Below are positions 25,137-41,646 of a stretch of 64,000 bases of DNA, piece after piece. The DNA is from Candidatus Methanoperedens sp. BLZ2 (GTDB lineage: Archaea; Halobacteriota; Methanosarcinia; Methanosarcinales; Methanoperedenaceae): positions 1-64,000 of the forward strand of contig NZ_NTMG01000085.1 in assembly GCF_002487355.1 (NCBI RefSeq), given 5' to 3'. The first letter of the stretch is position 1. Every line of letters begins with the position of its first letter. The notes beneath the pieces are model-generated. The model was not told the DNA's origin, searched no databases, and saw only the letters and a list, made by a program, of their open reading frames with translations. The position numbers and the translations under genes were made by a program.

Positions 25137-26732
25137 ATGTTGGACAGAAGGGTACTATCAAAAGCGTATTTTACAAGTGACAAAATTGTTAGACATCATG
25201 TAGATTCTTTTAATGATTTCCTGGACCATGGTCTTCAGAAAGTCATTGAAGAGCAGAGAATAATTGAAACTGAAATTGAGGGAACATACGTCAAACTCAA
25301 AAAGATAAGAGTCGGTTTCCCTGTTGTGAGGGAGGCGGATGGTGCTGTTGATAAACTCCATCCCACTGAAGCGCGGCTTCGAAATATTACTTACGCTGCA
25401 CCGCTTTTCCTGAGTATGGCGATCGTCACGCCTGAGGGAGAAAAGGAAGAAAAAGAAGCAGAGATCGGCTTACTCCCGATAATGATCTGGTCAAAAGCGT
25501 GTAACCTTGTGGGATTGTCCCAGAAGGAAATGATCGAACTGGGAGAAGACCCGCAGGATCCCGGTGGATATTTCATAGTGAACGGTACGGAACGCGTCAT
25601 AACTACACTTGAAGATCTTGCCCCGAATAAGATCCTTGTGGAAATGGAAGAACGCTATGGTGAGAATATTGAAGTTGCCAAAGTATTCTCGCAGCGCAGG
25701 GGTTATCGCGCCCTTGTTGTTGTTGAGAGAAACAAGAAATCGATCCTTGAAGTTTCATTCCCATCCATATCGGGCAGGATCAATTTCGTCACTCTTATGA
25801 GGGCTCTTGGAATCGAGACCGATCAGGACATTGTCAATACCGTATCTGATGATCCTGAGATCATCAAATTCATGCTTGAGAACCTTGAAGAAGCTGAGGC
25901 TGCCAATAAGACCGAAGCAATGGAAAAAATAGGGTTAAGGGTGGCTTCAGGCCAATCCAGGGATTACCAGGTCAAAAGGGCGAATTATGTTATTGACAGG
26001 TATTTATTACCCCATCTTGGGAATGATGAAATTCACAGGATCGTAAAAGCACAGTTTATCGGCCGCATGGCACAGGCATGTTTTGAACTGGCGCTTACCA
26101 AAAGAGGCAGCGATGATAAAGACCACTATGCAAATAAGAGGCTAAAACTGTCTGGCGAATTGATCGAAGACCTGTTCAGGGTATCTTTCAACAGGCTTAC
26201 ACGTGATATCAAATACCAGCTTGAAAGGGCAAGCATGAGGAACAGGGATCTGAATGTCACGACAATTGTCAGGTCAGATGTTTTAACCGAACGGCTTGTA
26301 CATGCCCTGGCTACAGGTAACTGGGTAGGGGGCAGGACAGGAGTGTCACAATTGCTTGACAGAACTGATTATATTGCGACCTTGTCCCATTTAAGAAGGG
26401 TCATTTCACCTTTATCAAGAGCACAACCGCATTTTGAAGCAAGGGACTTGCATCCCACCCAGTGGGGGAGAATATGCCCTTCGGAAACACCGGAAGGCCC
26501 CAACTGCGGACTTGTGAAAAACTTTGCGCAGCTTGTGGAGATATCAACAGCTGCAGGTAATGAAGTACAGCTTAAGAAAATGCTCCTGGACATGGGTACG
26601 GCGCCGATCATACCCCAGCTTCTTGGAATGGAAGAAGTTCCCACAACATATGCCACGGAATTAGAAGCGCTTGAAGAAGCTGAAGAAATAAAAATAAATA
26701 TGCCGGAAGAGGAGGCTGAATCATTTGAGTAA
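25137..26732 (+). CDS. rpoB2: RNA polymerase subunit B''
   Basis: 531 residues, the N-terminal half of the second-largest polymerase subunit. Seen: the start [37 protein letters not shown]-like [11 protein letters not shown], and [31 protein letters not shown] near the end. A split B subunit (B''/B') is usual in methanogens and related euryarchaea. It forms part of the catalytic core, fork and lobe. It overlaps the start of rpoB1 by 8 bases, indicating translational coupling. Confidence 0.98.
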   Translation: MLDRRVLSKAYFTSDKIVRHHVDSFNDFLDHGLQKVIEEQRIIETEIEGTYVKLKKIRVGFPVVREADGAVDKLHPTEARLRNITYAAPLFLSMAIVTPEGEKEEKEAEIGLLPIMIWSKACNLVGLSQKEMIELGEDPQDPGGYFIVNGTERVITTLEDLAPNKILVEMEERYGENIEVAKVFSQRRGYRALVVVERNKKSILEVSFPSISGRINFVTLMRALGIETDQDIVNTVSDDPEIIKFMLENLEEAEAANKTEAMEKIGLRVASGQSRDYQVKRANYVIDRYLLPHLGNDEIHRIVKAQFIGRMAQACFELALTKRGSDDKDHYANKRLKLSGELIEDLFRVSFNRLTRDIKYQLERASMRNRDLNVTTIVRSDVLTERLVHALATGNWVGGRTGVSQLLDRTDYIATLSHLRRVISPLSRAQPHFEARDLHPTQWGRICPSETPEGPNCGLVKNFAQLVEISTAAGNEVQLKKMLLDMGTAPIIPQLLGMEEVPTTYATELEALEEAEEIKINMPEEEAESFE

Positions 26733-28539
26733 GGCAAGAGTTTTTTTAAACGGTGAACTTATTGGTACTATTGCAAATCCAAAAGAACTCGTCCATGATT
26801 TGAGAAAAAGACGGAGAATGGGTGAGATCAAGAAACAGGTGAATATCATATTCTATGAGGATACAAACGAGATAATCATCAACTCGGACCAGGGCAGGGC
26901 AAGACGCCCGGCAATAATTGTTGAAAACGGCAAACCTCTTGTGACACCAGAACATATTGAACGCCTGAAGAAGAAGGAGGTTACTTTTGATAGTCTTGTG
27001 GATGCAGGTTTAATCGAGTACCTAGATGCTGAAGAAGAAGAAAATGCGTTCATTGCGATCGATGAAAAGAATTTGAATCCCAAGCATAGTCATCTTGAGA
27101 TGGACCCCTCTTTGATCCTTGGAATATGTACAGGCATGGTTCCTTTCCCGGAACATAATGCATCGCCAAGGAACACAATGGGTGCGGGCATGGTCAAACA
27201 GTGTCTTGGTATGTCAACCCCGAACATGAAATTAAGACCTGATACAAGAGCCCACGTATTGCATTATCCCCAGAAAGCGCTTACTTCGACCCAGACCGCA
27301 GAAGCGATCGGTTTTGACACGCGCCCCGCAGGTCAGAATTTCGTTGTTGCGGTATTATCTTACGAAGGATATAATATTGAAGATGCCCTTGTTATAAACA
27401 AAGGTGCGATCGAACGCGGTCTTGGAAGAAGTCATTTCTTCAGGACGAACGAAGGAGAAGAAAGAAAATACCCGGGAGGCCAGGAAGATAAATTCGAGAT
27501 CCCTGATACGGAAGTAAGGGGTGCCAGAACTGCGGAAGTTTATAATCAACTGGATAGCGACGGTCTTGTTAATCCTGAAATTCCAGTCGGGCCAAATGAT
27601 GTCCTGATCGGAAAGACAAGCCCGCCAAGGTTCCTGGAAGAGCCGACAGAATTAGGTTTGAGCCCTGTGCAGCGCAGGGAGAGTTCTGTAACGATGCGTT
27701 CAAATGAAAAAGGTATTGTAGATACCGTAATCCTTACCGAATCTGAAAACGGTTCAAGACTTGCAAAAGTAAGGACACGGGATTACAGGGTACCTGAGAT
27801 CGGGGATAAATTCGCCTCACGGCATGGCCAGAAAGGCGTAATTGGCCTGATAGTACCTTATGAGGATATGCCATTTACAGAGAATGGTATGGTTCCTGAC
27901 CTTATAATTAACCCGCATGCCATCCCTTCAAGAATGACCGTAGGTCACGTTCTTGAGATGATAGGTGGTAAAGTAGGAGGACTTGAAGGACGCAGGATCG
28001 ATGGAACAGCTTTCTCAGGCGAATCAGAAGAGAATTTAACATCCTCACTTGCAAAATTCGGATTTTCAAATACCGGAAAGGAAGTTTTTTATGATGGAAT
28101 AACAGGCAATAAGATCCAGGCTGATATCTTTGTTGGAGTTATCCTTTACCAGAAGCTGTACCACATGGTTTCATCAAAAATGCATGCCAGGTCACGCGGA
28201 CCTGTACAGGTATTGACCAGACAGCCAACTGAAGGCAGGGCAAGAGAAGGAGGCTTGAGGTTTGGAGAAATGGAACGAGATGTTCTTATCGGGCATGGCG
28301 CTGCAATGGCCCTTAAGGAAAGATTGCTTGACGAATCAGACAGGGTCATGGAATATGTATGTTCTAACTGCGGCATGATAGCAACCCTCGATAAAAGAAG
28401 GAATACTACTATCTGCCATGACTGCGGCGCAGAAACTGATATACACCCTGTTGAGATGAGCTATGCCTTTAAACTGCTCCTTGATGAAATAATCTCTCTT
28501 GGCGTAGCGCCAAGGCTTGAATTGGAAGATGCTGTGTAG
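26725..28539 (+). CDS. rpoB1: RNA polymerase subunit B'
   Basis: 604 residues from a TTG start at 26725 inside the end of rpoB2, with GGAGG about 12 bases upstream. It continues the B subunit: [57 protein letters not shown] (hybrid-binding region), and the C-terminal zinc finger CSNCGM...CHDCG. Full length for the split form. Stops directly before rpoA1. Confidence 0.98.
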   Translation: MSKARVFLNGELIGTIANPKELVHDLRKRRRMGEIKKQVNIIFYEDTNEIIINSDQGRARRPAIIVENGKPLVTPEHIERLKKKEVTFDSLVDAGLIEYLDAEEEENAFIAIDEKNLNPKHSHLEMDPSLILGICTGMVPFPEHNASPRNTMGAGMVKQCLGMSTPNMKLRPDTRAHVLHYPQKALTSTQTAEAIGFDTRPAGQNFVVAVLSYEGYNIEDALVINKGAIERGLGRSHFFRTNEGEERKYPGGQEDKFEIPDTEVRGARTAEVYNQLDSDGLVNPEIPVGPNDVLIGKTSPPRFLEEPTELGLSPVQRRESSVTMRSNEKGIVDTVILTESENGSRLAKVRTRDYRVPEIGDKFASRHGQKGVIGLIVPYEDMPFTENGMVPDLIINPHAIPSRMTVGHVLEMIGGKVGGLEGRRIDGTAFSGESEENLTSSLAKFGFSNTGKEVFYDGITGNKIQADIFVGVILYQKLYHMVSSKMHARSRGPVQVLTRQPTEGRAREGGLRFGEMERDVLIGHGAAMALKERLLDESDRVMEYVCSNCGMIATLDKRRNTTICHDCGAETDIHPVEMSYAFKLLLDEIISLGVAPRLELEDAV

Positions 28540-28548
28540 GTGAAAATT

Positions 28549-32321
<3,773 letters not shown>

Positions 32322-32333
32322 TGGAGAATAAGT

Positions 32334-32624
32334 ATGGAAACTGATTTAAATAAAGTATTCAGAAGCGTTTTATCAACAGGAAAAGTTGTCATAGGCACGC
32401 GTCAGACCATTGATGCTGTAAAAAATGGAAAGGCGCAGAGTGTTGTTTTATCATCGAATTGTCTTGAAAAAACAAGAAATGAATTAAAAGGAGTACCTGC
32501 AATAAATTATCCAGGAAACGGGTTTGATCTTGGGATTGCGTGTGGAAAGCCATTCTCAATTACAGCTTTTGCGGTTCTGGAGCCAGGTGATTCCGGAATA
32601 CTCACTTTAAAGGAGAATGAATGA
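32334..32624 (+). CDS. rpl30e: Ribosomal protein L30e
   Basis: 96 residues of the L7Ae/L30e fold: TGKVVIGTRQTIDAVKNGKAQSVVLSSNC, then NYPGNGFDLGIACGKPFSITAFAVLEPGDS. The gene sits between rpoA2 and nusA, as in other euryarchaea. GGAG lies before the ATG, and the end overlaps the nusA start by ATGA. Confidence 0.95.
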   Translation: METDLNKVFRSVLSTGKVVIGTRQTIDAVKNGKAQSVVLSSNCLEKTRNELKGVPAINYPGNGFDLGIACGKPFSITAFAVLEPGDSGILTLKENE

Positions 32625-33052
32625 GTGAAGTTAAGTTAAGCATGGATGGAATAAGGTACATCGCGTTATTTGAAAAAATCACGGGGGCGCAAGCAAGAGA
32701 TTGCTATGAGGATACCGAGAACAACAGGCTTCTTTTTGTAGTCAGGAGTGGTGATATGGGGCTTGCTATAGGAAAAGGCGGGGAACATATCAACAACGTG
32801 AAAAAGGCAATTGGTAAATCGGTAGAAATAATCGAGCATTCCGATGATCCTGTATTGTTCATTAAAAATGCATTTCATCCAATAACTTTAAAAAATATTA
32901 ATATTAAAATTAATGATGGCAAGCGTATAGCTTATGTAGAAGTTCCAACTAAAGAGAAGGGGCTTGCCATCGGGAGAGACGGCAAAAATATTGAAAAAGT
33001 AAAAAAGCTCTCCTTAAGGCATCATAATATAAACGACGTAATAATTCAGTGA
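32621..33052 (+). CDS. nusA: NusA-like transcription factor (two KH domains)
   Basis: 143 residues, the short archaeal NusA made of two KH RNA-binding domains. The first has GDMGLAIGKGGEHINNVKKAIGKSVEII, the second GLAIGRDGKNIEKVKKL. The S1 and N-terminal domains of bacterial NusA are absent, as usual in archaea. It probably acts in transcription elongation or termination. Overlaps rpl30e. Confidence 0.95.
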   Translation: MSEVKLSMDGIRYIALFEKITGAQARDCYEDTENNRLLFVVRSGDMGLAIGKGGEHINNVKKAIGKSVEIIEHSDDPVLFIKNAFHPITLKNINIKINDGKRIAYVEVPTKEKGLAIGRDGKNIEKVKKLSLRHHNINDVIIQ

Positions 33053-33086
33053 TTAAAATTATATACATATTGGAGGAAAAAACTAC

Positions 33087-33515
33087 ATGGGAAAAGGATT
33101 ATACGCGGCTCGTAAACTAGAGAGCGTCGACAAAAGTAATAGATGGAGCGATGGAGATTTCGCAAGACGAGCCCTTAATTTGGATGTAAAGGCTGACCCT
33201 CTCGGAGGCTCCCCGCAGGCAAGGGGTATTGCTCTTGAGAAAGTCGGTATCGAGGCAAAACAGCCAAACTCAGGGATCAGGAAATGCATCCGGCTTCAGC
33301 TTATCAAGAACGGCAAACAGATAACAGCTTTCTGTCCCCTGGATGGGGCTATTAATTTCATAGACGAACATGATGAAGTGGTCGTTGAACGGATCGGCGG
33401 AAAAATGGGGGGAGCCATGGGAGATATTCCTGGAGTTCGCTGGAAAGTAATATCTGTAAATAATGTTGATCTAAGACAAATGGTGCTTGGCAAAAAGGCA
33501 AAACCGGTGAGATAA
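33087..33515 (+). CDS. rps12: Ribosomal protein S12 (uS12)
   Basis: 142 residues. Archaeal/eukaryotic S23-type uS12: [57 protein letters not shown] (key parts [10 protein letters not shown]), and [19 protein letters not shown]. Decoding-centre protein of the small subunit. GGAGG at 33072-33076, and a TATA-like AATTATATACAT just upstream may give an internal promoter. Confidence 0.97.
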   Translation: MGKGLYAARKLESVDKSNRWSDGDFARRALNLDVKADPLGGSPQARGIALEKVGIEAKQPNSGIRKCIRLQLIKNGKQITAFCPLDGAINFIDEHDEVVVERIGGKMGGAMGDIPGVRWKVISVNNVDLRQMVLGKKAKPVR

Positions 33516-33516
33516 T

Positions 33517-34077
33517 ATGCAAAAATTATTCGGAAAATGGGATTTTACAGAAGTTGAGGTCAAAGACCCGAGTGTCAGGAGTTATATTAATCTTACACCT
33601 ACAGTTGTCCCGCATTCGGGTGGCAAGAATTCAAAAAAGCAGTTCGCCAAGACGAACCTGAACATTGTGGAGAGGCTCATAAATAAAGTCATGCGTGAAG
33701 AGCACAATACGGGCGCCAAGATAACTGTTACCACGATAATGATGGAAGCATTTGAAACAGTTAACAAGAGAACCGGTCAGAATCCGATACAGGTTCTTGC
33801 AAATGCTATTACAAATGCAGGCCCAAGGGAGGAAACAGTCAGGTTACAATATGGTGGTATTGCTGTTCCGAAATCTGTAGATACTGCTCCGCAGCGCCGC
33901 GTAGATACTGCTCTACGCCTTATCGCTGAAGGAGCCCAGAAGGCATCTTTCGGCACAAAGAAAACCCTTGCAAATGCGCTTGCAGAAGAGATCATCGCTG
34001 CAGCCAACCATGACGTAAAAGGATATGCCATGGGCAAGAAAGACAATATTGAAAGGGTCGCAAAAGCGGCAAGATAA
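33517..34077 (+). CDS. rps7: Ribosomal protein S7 (uS7)
   Basis: 186 residues. Archaeal S7: KLFGKWDFTEVEV, HSGGKNSKKQFAKTNLNIVERLINKVMR, NPIQVLANAITNAGPREET, and the C-terminal DVKGYAMGKKDNIERVAKAAR. It nucleates small-subunit head assembly. Starts one base after the rps12 stop. In most euryarchaea fusA follows directly; here a kinase gene on the other strand intervenes. Confidence 0.97.
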   Translation: MQKLFGKWDFTEVEVKDPSVRSYINLTPTVVPHSGGKNSKKQFAKTNLNIVERLINKVMREEHNTGAKITVTTIMMEAFETVNKRTGQNPIQVLANAITNAGPREETVRLQYGGIAVPKSVDTAPQRRVDTALRLIAEGAQKASFGTKKTLANALAEEIIAAANHDVKGYAMGKKDNIERVAKAAR

Positions 34078-34099
34078 TCGCATAACTGCGGTTGTGTGA

Positions 34100-34121
34100 T
34101 TACTTTTTATTTTTTTTTTTA
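34100..34121 (+). terminator. Long T tract after rps7
   Basis: GATTACTTTTTATTTTTTTTTTTTAAA-like run shortly after the rps7 stop, a strong U-rich archaeal terminator. It ends the rpo-rps7 transcript before the convergent kinase gene. Confidence 0.7.
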
Positions 34122-34211
34122 AATAGTTTGACTAACACCAGTCACGGACATCGGATTAGAAAATTCGAGGATTCTGATTAAATTCCAATGCTCTGTTACA
34201 TAATGCTATGT

Positions 34212-37200
34212 TCACTCTGCGCTTAGAACCTCATGTATGGTTCTCAATAATTTCTCAGCCGTGTAAGGCTTTGGTAAAAAAGCGTTCACTGTGCCTGCAG
34301 CTTTTGTTAGTTTGTCTTTCTCTGTTAATCCGCTTGCTGCAATAATCTTTAGCTGCGGATTGATTTTACGCAGTTCTTGAATGCTTGCCAGCCCGTCCAT
34401 AACCGGCATCATCATATCCATAAGAACAATTTTGATTTCTTCTCTGTTTTGCTCGTACAAAGCTATTGCCTCCAGCCCGTTATTGGCTGTGAGCACTCTG
34501 TATCCGTTTGTTTGTAATACTGAACTGGTGATATCACGGATCTGGGCTTCATCATCAACAATAAGAATCAATTCTCCAGATCCCCTGAAACGTTCATGCG
34601 CTGGCTCCTCCGCTTTCTGTGTTTCGGTCGTTGTAATTGCAGGCAAATGAACCTTGAATGTCGTTCCTTTTCCAGCTTCGCTATATACATTTATAAACCC
34701 GCCGTGACTTTTCACAATTCCAAGAGCGGTAGAAAGACCAAGACCTGTGCCTTTACCATTCTCTTTTGTTGTGAAAAACGGTTCGAACATCCTGTCCATT
34801 ATTTTAGGAGGAATACCGGCTCCGGTATCCGTGACAGCAATTACGATATAATGACCAACCCTGGCTTCAATATCAATATGAGTGTAGTCCTCATCAATGA
34901 AAATATTCCTGGCAGATATAGTCAGGATACCGCCGTCAGGCATAGCATCGCGGGCGTTCACGCACAGATTCATCAGGACCTGGTGTAGCTGTGTTGCATC
35001 TCCGGAGATTGTCCAGAGGTCTTTCTGTATATCGGTCATGATCTCAATCGATCTCGGAAATGTCTCTTGTGCTATCTGCCTTATTTCCGATATAAGATGC
35101 GCTGTTTGAAGAGGCATGCGTTCACCCTCTACACCTCGCGCAAATGACTGGACCTGCTTTATCAGGCTGGCTCCGCGTTTGGCGCTCCGGTCAAGAATAT
35201 CAATCAATTGCTGGCTTTTATTATCCGTGAATTTTTCCTTTAACAGTTCCAATGACAGCATTATCGGCGTCAGAACATTGTTGATGTCATGTGCTATACC
35301 TCCTGCAAGCGTGCCCACGCTCTCCATGCGCTGTGCCCGCAGGAACTGTTCTTCAAGCTTCTTTTTCTCAGTTATATCCGTATTTATGGCAAGTATTGAT
35401 TTTGGTTTTCCCTTATTATCATGCATCAGCGTCCAGCGGCTTTCGACAATGATTTCCCTGCCGTCTTTTGTTACATGGTACAGATCACCGTTCCACTCAC
35501 CCCTCTCAACTACGCTCTTTCGGGCTTCGATATGGCGGGATGAATCTTCTATATCTTTATACAGAAGCTCGCTGGCATTTTTGCCTATAGCTTCCTGTGC
35601 AGTCCAGCCGTACAGGCGTTGTGCGCTTTTATTCCAGTAAGTGATGCTGTCTTCTAAATTCCGGACTAAAATAGCATCCTGTGCCTTTTCAAGAAGAGCA
35701 GCCTGCTCCCGTACTTGCTCTTCGGATCTTTTGTGCTCGGTGATATCCATAAGAGACACTATACTCTTTTTTGTTCCAGGGATCATAGCGATGTTCAGGA
35801 AAATATCCTTTATACTGCCGTTCCTGTCAATTAACCGGATCTCGTATTTATTTGGAGCCAGCTTCGGGTCAACTCTCCGCTCACGGTGGTACTTTTTCAT
35901 CCTTTCCAGGTCTTCTTTTACAATAAATTCTGTCAAGCTTTTTTTACCTTCCACTTCCTCTCCGGGATAACCTGTGAGTTTTTCAAACTCTTCGTTCACC
36001 AGGGATATTTTAGTATCCTCTTCGATAATCGCCATCACTGTTCCGGTAGTCTCGAATACAGTCCTGTATCTGTCCTCTGACTCTCTTAGCGTATTTTCCA
36101 TACGCTTACGCTCAGTAATATCACGGGCTACAGATAATATGTAATTATTTTTTTCAAGAGAAATATAACTGATATTTACCTCTACAGGAAATATAGCGCC
36201 GTCTTTACGCCTCTGCTGACCTTCAAAAATCATATATCCTTTTTTCTTGACTTCTTGCACATGCTCTTTCCAGGAAGAATGATCTGGCAGGACGGTTGCA
36301 AAGTCAAAAACATGCATGTTAAGGAGTTCCTCGCGTTTATATCCCAGGCTGGTGCATGCTTTACCATTGGCATCCAGGATATGACCGGTTTCAGGGTCAG
36401 CAACAAATATAGCGTCGTTTGATCGATCAATCAGATTACGAAATAACCGTAGCTCCTCCTCAGCCCGCCTGCGCTCGGTTATGTCCTTCACAGTCCCTAC
36501 AAGTGCCACCCTGCTGCGAAAAGTACTAAGTCCAACATTTGCATTGATCAGTATCCTGGTTACTCCATCTTTATGCAGCACATGGAATTCATATTCTTTA
36601 GGTACGTCCTCTCCTGCCTGTCTTCGATAGTAGCGATCTGTGACCATTTTTGAATCTTCTGGCGCAACAAATTCCTGTAAATCCTTTCCAATAACTTCCT
36701 CCACAGTGTACCCGCCTATCCTGGCAAACGACTCATTTGCAAATTGGATTTTAGCATCCTGAATAATAAAGACGCCATCCTGGATATTATCAATTAACGT
36801 GCGATATTTTTCCTCAGATTGTTGTAGTGCTTCCTCAACCTGCTTATGCTCAGTGATATCCCTTCCGAAGCTAACAGTTCCAATGATTTTATCATTTTCA
36901 TATAAAGGGACGGTATTAACCGAAAGGATGAATATCTTGCCATCTTTGTTATATACCCTTACATCATAACTTTGTGGATTACCCTGGAGAGTTTTAAGGA
37001 ATATTTCATGTACTTTTGGTAAATCTTCCGGGAAAATCAGAGGGGCAAAGCTTTTACCGATCAATTCAGAAAGTTTGTATCCACTGGTTTCTTCACTCCG
37101 CATGTTAAAAAAAGTGAAGTTACCATCGTTATTTAATGTCCAGATGAGATCATGCGCAGTTTCGATGATTGTGCGGTAGCGTTCTTCGCTCTGGCGCAGC

Positions 37201-37823
37201 ACTTTTTGCTCGATGGTTATCAGTTTAGCCCTCAGTTGCATCTTCTGGAACCGTAATATCAGGGATCCGACCATTATCCCGGCTGCGATAATAACCAGGG
37301 TAGTATCTATACCAGCTTTCCTCTGTGCCTGATCCGCTCTTTCACTATAGATAGCGCTGGTATTGGTGATCATATCACTGAGCGCATTGAAACCCGGATC
37401 GACCCGCTCCTTATCAAGGATATCTGCTTTTTCAAGATCTCCCGCTGTTATCAACCTGAACATTTCATGCATATTGTTTTGGAATTCGAGCTGGGTTTTA
37501 TGAAGTTGCTGCAACCTCTCTTCGCCCGGATCAAGCAGCATTAATTCATCGAATGTTTGTGCTATCTGGCTCTCGACCTGCTGGACTTCTTCCAGTAATT
37601 CAGGACCAGGTCTCCTCTCGAATTGCCATTCCAGGGCGTCCAGATGGTATGATTGCCCTTTAAGGCGAGACAATAACAATTCTGCCTGGCGACTCTCATT
37701 AGCATACTGGTGGAGCATAGCAATAGTAGCAGCAGCTAACAATGCAACTGCTAATGCAAGAACAAGGATTGCCCACCCTGGAATTTGACTTTTGCTTTTC
37801 ATAATAGACATTAATGAACCCAC
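34212..37823 (-). CDS. Hybrid histidine kinase with five PAS domains and receiver
   Basis: 1203 residues. Two transmembrane helices (about 15-38 and 173-192) bracket an external helical sensor region. Five PAS/PAC units follow (about 208-830), each opening with an EERYRTI/EEKYRTL-like helix. The dimerisation/phosphoacceptor box is [22 protein letters not shown] (His at about 855). HATPase has [21 protein letters not shown] and [22 protein letters not shown]-terminal receiver (about 1083-1203) has VDDE, the acceptor Asp in [12 protein letters not shown], and the KP lysine in [11 protein letters not shown] 37823 is the longest start; ATGs at 37811 and 37802 are alternatives without clear ribosome sites. 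It phosphorelays an unknown signal. It lies antisense between rps7 and fusA, which is unusual and suggests insertion into the ribosomal cluster. Confidence 0.93.
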   Translation of the reverse strand: MGSLMSIMKSKSQIPGWAILVLALAVALLAAATIAMLHQYANESRQAELLLSRLKGQSYHLDALEWQFERRPGPELLEEVQQVESQIAQTFDELMLLDPGEERLQQLHKTQLEFQNNMHEMFRLITAGDLEKADILDKERVDPGFNALSDMITNTSAIYSERADQAQRKAGIDTTLVIIAAGIMVGSLILRFQKMQLRAKLITIEQKVLRQSEERYRTIIETAHDLIWTLNNDGNFTFFNMRSEETSGYKLSELIGKSFAPLIFPEDLPKVHEIFLKTLQGNPQSYDVRVYNKDGKIFILSVNTVPLYENDKIIGTVSFGRDITEHKQVEEALQQSEEKYRTLIDNIQDGVFIIQDAKIQFANESFARIGGYTVEEVIGKDLQEFVAPEDSKMVTDRYYRRQAGEDVPKEYEFHVLHKDGVTRILINANVGLSTFRSRVALVGTVKDITERRRAEEELRLFRNLIDRSNDAIFVADPETGHILDANGKACTSLGYKREELLNMHVFDFATVLPDHSSWKEHVQEVKKKGYMIFEGQQRRKDGAIFPVEVNISYISLEKNNYILSVARDITERKRMENTLRESEDRYRTVFETTGTVMAIIEEDTKISLVNEEFEKLTGYPGEEVEGKKSLTEFIVKEDLERMKKYHRERRVDPKLAPNKYEIRLIDRNGSIKDIFLNIAMIPGTKKSIVSLMDITEHKRSEEQVREQAALLEKAQDAILVRNLEDSITYWNKSAQRLYGWTAQEAIGKNASELLYKDIEDSSRHIEARKSVVERGEWNGDLYHVTKDGREIIVESRWTLMHDNKGKPKSILAINTDITEKKKLEEQFLRAQRMESVGTLAGGIAHDINNVLTPIMLSLELLKEKFTDNKSQQLIDILDRSAKRGASLIKQVQSFARGVEGERMPLQTAHLISEIRQIAQETFPRSIEIMTDIQKDLWTISGDATQLHQVLMNLCVNARDAMPDGGILTISARNIFIDEDYTHIDIEARVGHYIVIAVTDTGAGIPPKIMDRMFEPFFTTKENGKGTGLGLSTALGIVKSHGGFINVYSEAGKGTTFKVHLPAITTTETQKAEEPAHERFRGSGELILIVDDEAQIRDITSSVLQTNGYRVLTANNGLEAIALYEQNREEIKIVLMDMMMPVMDGLASIQELRKINPQLKIIAASGLTEKDKLTKAAGTVNAFLPKPYTAEKLLRTIHEVLSAE

Positions 37824-38020
37824 GAAATACCATCAAGGATCACAGATGCAAATACCACTGTGCGGTTGGAAAATGGTTATTAAGGTAATTAAATATACCT
37901 ATGATAATTATTTTCAATTGTTTATGACTATATTTGTATTTTTTCAGTTATAATCGCATGCTGAAGTATTGTATCCGTAATTTTGTAGTTTCCATAAGTG
38001 GTTTTTGGATTTTCAAAGTG

Positions 38021-38070
38021 TTTATATAGGATAGAATAATAGAGCAATAAAAATTTTAAATATAAGAGGT
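38021..38070 (+). promoter_or_regulatory. Promoter and ribosome binding site of fusA
   Basis: TTTATATA (38021-38028) is a good TATA box about 50 bases before the EF-2 ATG, and GAGGT (38066-38070) is the ribosome binding site. It restores independent transcription of fusA downstream of the antisense kinase. Confidence 0.6.
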
Positions 38071-38077
38071 AAATCAA

Positions 38078-40267
38078 ATGGGCAGACGAAAGAAAATGGT
38101 TGAACATGTCACTGAACTGATGGATAAACCCGAGTTTATCCGAAACATCGGTACAGTTGCACATATAGACCATGGAAAAACAACATTTTCAGATAATCTA
38201 CTTGCCGGTGCAGGCATGATCTCATCAGAACTGGCTGGCGAACAATTATTCATGGATTTTGATGAAGAAGAACAAAGACGTGGAATTACCATCGATTCTG
38301 CAACTGTTTCTATGGTACATCAGTATGAAGGCCAGGAATATCTCATCAACCTTATAGATACACCGGGTCACGTTGACTTTGGCGGCGACGTAACTCGCGC
38401 CATGAGGGCTGTGGACGGGGCGGTCGTTCTTGTTGATGCTGTCGAAGGTCCGATGCCGCAGACTGAAACAGTGCTGCGTCAGGCGCTTCGTGAAAACGTA
38501 ACACCAATTCTTTTCATAAACAAGGTTGACAGACTGATTAATGAGATAAAGCTTACACCCGCTGATATGCAAATGCGGCTGGGGCTTGTTATTGATAAAG
38601 TCAATAAGATCGTTAAAGGCCTGAAACCCAACGAATATGATAGACTGAAGCTTGACCCCGCAGTTGGCAAAGTTGCATTCGGATCAGCCTTAAATAACTG
38701 GGCGATAAGCATTCCCTATATGAAAAAGACCGGCATCGGATTTAAGGAAATTATCGAATTGTGCCAGGCTGAAAAGCAGAATGAACTTGCTATAAAATGT
38801 CCGCTTCATGTAGTAATGAATGATATGATCATAAAATTCCTTCCAAGCCCTGTCAGGGCACAGCAGGAACGAATAAAAGTCATATGGCATGGCGATAAGG
38901 AAAGTGATATCGGGAAGTCCATGATAAACGTGGACAGGAACGGCAAGATAGCTTTAATGATAACAGATATTACCACTGACCCGCATGCAGGTGAGGTAGC
39001 AAGCGGAAGGCTTTTCTCAGGTACTCTTGAAAGGGGCAAGGAAGTTTTCATTTCAGGAATGCCAAATGCGAACAGGATCCAGTCAGTAGGCCTTTTCATG
39101 GGTCCTGAGAGAATTGAGTGCGAGAAGATTCCTGCCGGAAATATCGTAGCAGTAACAGGTTTAACTGATGCGATAGTAGGTTCTACAGCATCAAGCGATA
39201 AAAGCATGACCCCGTTTGAGAGCATAAGGCATGTCAGCGAGCCTGTGATGACTGTGGCTGTTGAAGCTAAACACATGAAGGACCTGCCAAAACTTGTTGA
39301 AGTATTAAGACAGGTCGCAAAAGAAGACCCGACGCTCAAAGTAATGATAAACCAGGAAACTGGAGAACATTTGCTTGCAGGAATGGGTGAACTTCATCTT
39401 GAGGTAGTCGCAGGCAGGATCAAGCGCGACAAACATGTCGATATCACCACATCCAAACCGCTTGTTGTATACAGGGAAACAATTTCGGGTCATGTGGGTC
39501 CTGTTGAAGGGAAATCCCCGAACCGCCACAACAGGTTCTATGTGGAAGTTGAGCCTCTGTCCCCGGCTATAATTGAACTTATCAAGAATAATGAAATCTC
39601 AATGAGGCAGGGAGAAGTGGAGCGCAGGGACATACTGATGAAAGCAGGAATGAGTAAGGACGAAGCCAAGAGTATTGCCCATATTTATGAAACAAATATG
39701 TACATAGATATGACCAAAGGTATCCAGTACCTGCATGAAACAATGGAACTGATCCTTGAAGGATTTGAAGAGGTCATGAAAGCCGGACCTTTGTCCCGTG
39801 AACCAGTAATGGGCGTTAAAGTAAAATTAATGGATGCAAAACTCCATGAAGATGCAGTCCACAGGGGACCTGCGCAGGTCATTCCTGCATCAAGACAGGC
39901 AATCCAGGCAGCAATGCTTATGGCCGGTGCCACACTTCTTGAACCTTTCCAGAAAGTATTCATCCATGTTCCGCATGACCAGATGGGAGGCGCGATGCGT
40001 GAGATGCAGGGCCGACGCGGTTCTATATTAGATATGCAATCAGAAGGCGACATGACCATTATCGAGTCCAAAGCACCCGTTGCACAATTGTTCGGATTCT
40101 CCGGGGATATCCGCTCGGCTACTGAAGGCAGAGCTATGTGGAGCACGGAATTTGTCGGATTTGAACCGATACCGGGGAACATGCTTAATGAGATAGTGAT
40201 GGGCATAAGGCAGAGGAAAGGACTTAAACTCGAAATGCCTAAACCGAGTGATTTCATAAGTCCGTGA
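38078..40267 (+). CDS. fusA: Translation elongation factor 2
   Basis: 729 residues, archaeal EF-2 (aEF2). GTPase motifs: AHIDHGKTT (G1), [18 protein letters not shown] (G3), NKVD (G4). The C-terminal loop [15 protein letters not shown] carries the histidine (residue 595) that is modified to diphthamide in archaea and eukaryotes. It catalyses ribosomal translocation. The archaeal symbol aef2 is also used. 75 bases upstream of tuf. Confidence 0.98.
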   Translation: MGRRKKMVEHVTELMDKPEFIRNIGTVAHIDHGKTTFSDNLLAGAGMISSELAGEQLFMDFDEEEQRRGITIDSATVSMVHQYEGQEYLINLIDTPGHVDFGGDVTRAMRAVDGAVVLVDAVEGPMPQTETVLRQALRENVTPILFINKVDRLINEIKLTPADMQMRLGLVIDKVNKIVKGLKPNEYDRLKLDPAVGKVAFGSALNNWAISIPYMKKTGIGFKEIIELCQAEKQNELAIKCPLHVVMNDMIIKFLPSPVRAQQERIKVIWHGDKESDIGKSMINVDRNGKIALMITDITTDPHAGEVASGRLFSGTLERGKEVFISGMPNANRIQSVGLFMGPERIECEKIPAGNIVAVTGLTDAIVGSTASSDKSMTPFESIRHVSEPVMTVAVEAKHMKDLPKLVEVLRQVAKEDPTLKVMINQETGEHLLAGMGELHLEVVAGRIKRDKHVDITTSKPLVVYRETISGHVGPVEGKSPNRHNRFYVEVEPLSPAIIELIKNNEISMRQGEVERRDILMKAGMSKDEAKSIAHIYETNMYIDMTKGIQYLHETMELILEGFEEVMKAGPLSREPVMGVKVKLMDAKLHEDAVHRGPAQVIPASRQAIQAAMLMAGATLLEPFQKVFIHVPHDQMGGAMREMQGRRGSILDMQSEGDMTIIESKAPVAQLFGFSGDIRSATEGRAMWSTEFVGFEPIPGNMLNEIVMGIRQRKGLKLEMPKPSDFISP

Positions 40268-40342
40268 TGAACGGAAGGTTTAAAAACAAAAACAACAATA
40301 CGGACAGAAAACAATCTTCAATAAATATAAAGGAGAAATATT

Positions 40343-41611
40343 ATGGCAGAGAAACCACATTTAAATTTAGCAATTATAGGGCATATAGACCATGGAAAAT
40401 CAACCCTTACAGGGCGATTAATGTATGATACCGGCGCCGTGCCGCCGCATATTATAGAAAAATACAGAGAAGAAGCAAAAGCGAAAGGTAAAGAATCCTT
40501 CGTTTTCGCATGGGTCATGGACTCCCTTAAGGAAGAGAGGGACAGGGGTATCACAATAGACGTTGCTCACCAGCGATTTGATACCGCAAAATATTATTTC
40601 ACAGTCGTGGACTGCCCTGGCCACAGGGATTTCGTAAAGAACATGATCACAGGCGCTTCACAGGCTGATGCTGCAATTCTTGTAGTCGCAGGCAAAGAAG
40701 GCGTCCAGTCACAGACAAAAGAACATGTATTCCTTTCAAGAACCCTGGGTATTAACCAGTTGATCATAGCAATCAACAAAATGGACGAAGTCAACTATGA
40801 TAAGGCTCGATATGATGCAGTAAAAGCCGATATAAGCACACTTCTCAAAATGGTGGGTTATAAGCCGGATGAAATAAACTTTATCCCGACATCAGCTTTC
40901 AAAGGCGATAACCTTGCAAAGCCAAGTGAGAATACAAAATGGTATACAGGACCGACTTTGCTTGCAGCTCTTGATATGTTGAAAATGCCAGACAAACCCA
41001 CAACATTACCACTTCGCATTCCGGTCCAGGATGCTTACACAATTTCCGGTATCGGAACAGTTCCAGTGGGCAGGGTTGAAACCGGAGTGATGAGACCTGG
41101 CGATAAAATAATATTCATGCCAGCCAAAGCAGTCGGCGAAGTCAAATCCATTGAAATGCATCACCAGGAAATAAAAGAAGCGGTTCCTGGCGATAACATC
41201 GGATGGAACGTAAGGGGTGTTGAGAAGAAAGATATCAGACGTGGAGACGTTTGCGGATCTGTTGCCAAACCTCCAACTGTTGCTGAAGAATTCACAGCAC
41301 AAATTGTTGTATTGCAGCACCCGTCAGCAATTTCTATTGGTTATACACCGGTTCTGCATTGTCATACTGCACAGGTTGCAGGAACGATCACAGCAATATT
41401 AAAGAAACTTGATCCAAAGACAGGTCAGACCGCAGCTGAAAATCCCGACTTCATAAAAGCCGGGGATGCAGCTATCGTGACGATCAAACCTGCAAAACCG
41501 CTATGTATCGAAAAGGTAAAAGATATCCCGCAGCTCGGTCGCTTTGCGATCCGGGATATGGGAATGACAATTGCCGCAGGAATGGTACAGGACATCAAAG
41601 CGAGAATATAA
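40343..41611 (+). CDS. tuf: Translation elongation factor 1-alpha
   Basis: 422 residues. [14 protein letters not shown] (G1), [38 protein letters not shown] in pieces (DCPGHRDF is G3), NKMD (G4), then two beta-barrel domains ([19 protein letters not shown]). Delivers aminoacyl-tRNA to the ribosome. AAGGAG precedes the ATG and a TTTAAAAAC run near 40276 may be a TATA box. rps10 follows 35 bases later. Confidence 0.98.
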   Translation: MAEKPHLNLAIIGHIDHGKSTLTGRLMYDTGAVPPHIIEKYREEAKAKGKESFVFAWVMDSLKEERDRGITIDVAHQRFDTAKYYFTVVDCPGHRDFVKNMITGASQADAAILVVAGKEGVQSQTKEHVFLSRTLGINQLIIAINKMDEVNYDKARYDAVKADISTLLKMVGYKPDEINFIPTSAFKGDNLAKPSENTKWYTGPTLLAALDMLKMPDKPTTLPLRIPVQDAYTISGIGTVPVGRVETGVMRPGDKIIFMPAKAVGEVKSIEMHHQEIKEAVPGDNIGWNVRGVEKKDIRRGDVCGSVAKPPTVAEEFTAQIVVLQHPSAISIGYTPVLHCHTAQVAGTITAILKKLDPKTGQTAAENPDFIKAGDAAIVTIKPAKPLCIEKVKDIPQLGRFAIRDMGMTIAAGMVQDIKARI

Positions 41612-41646
41612 TATTCTCACTTTTTCTCAATAAAACGGTGTTATTT

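Noticed and set aside
28540-28548. GTG 28540 as the rpoA1 start
   Set aside because: It would give a three-residue extension and lies inside the AGGTGA ribosome site that fits ATG 28549. Not strictly excluded.
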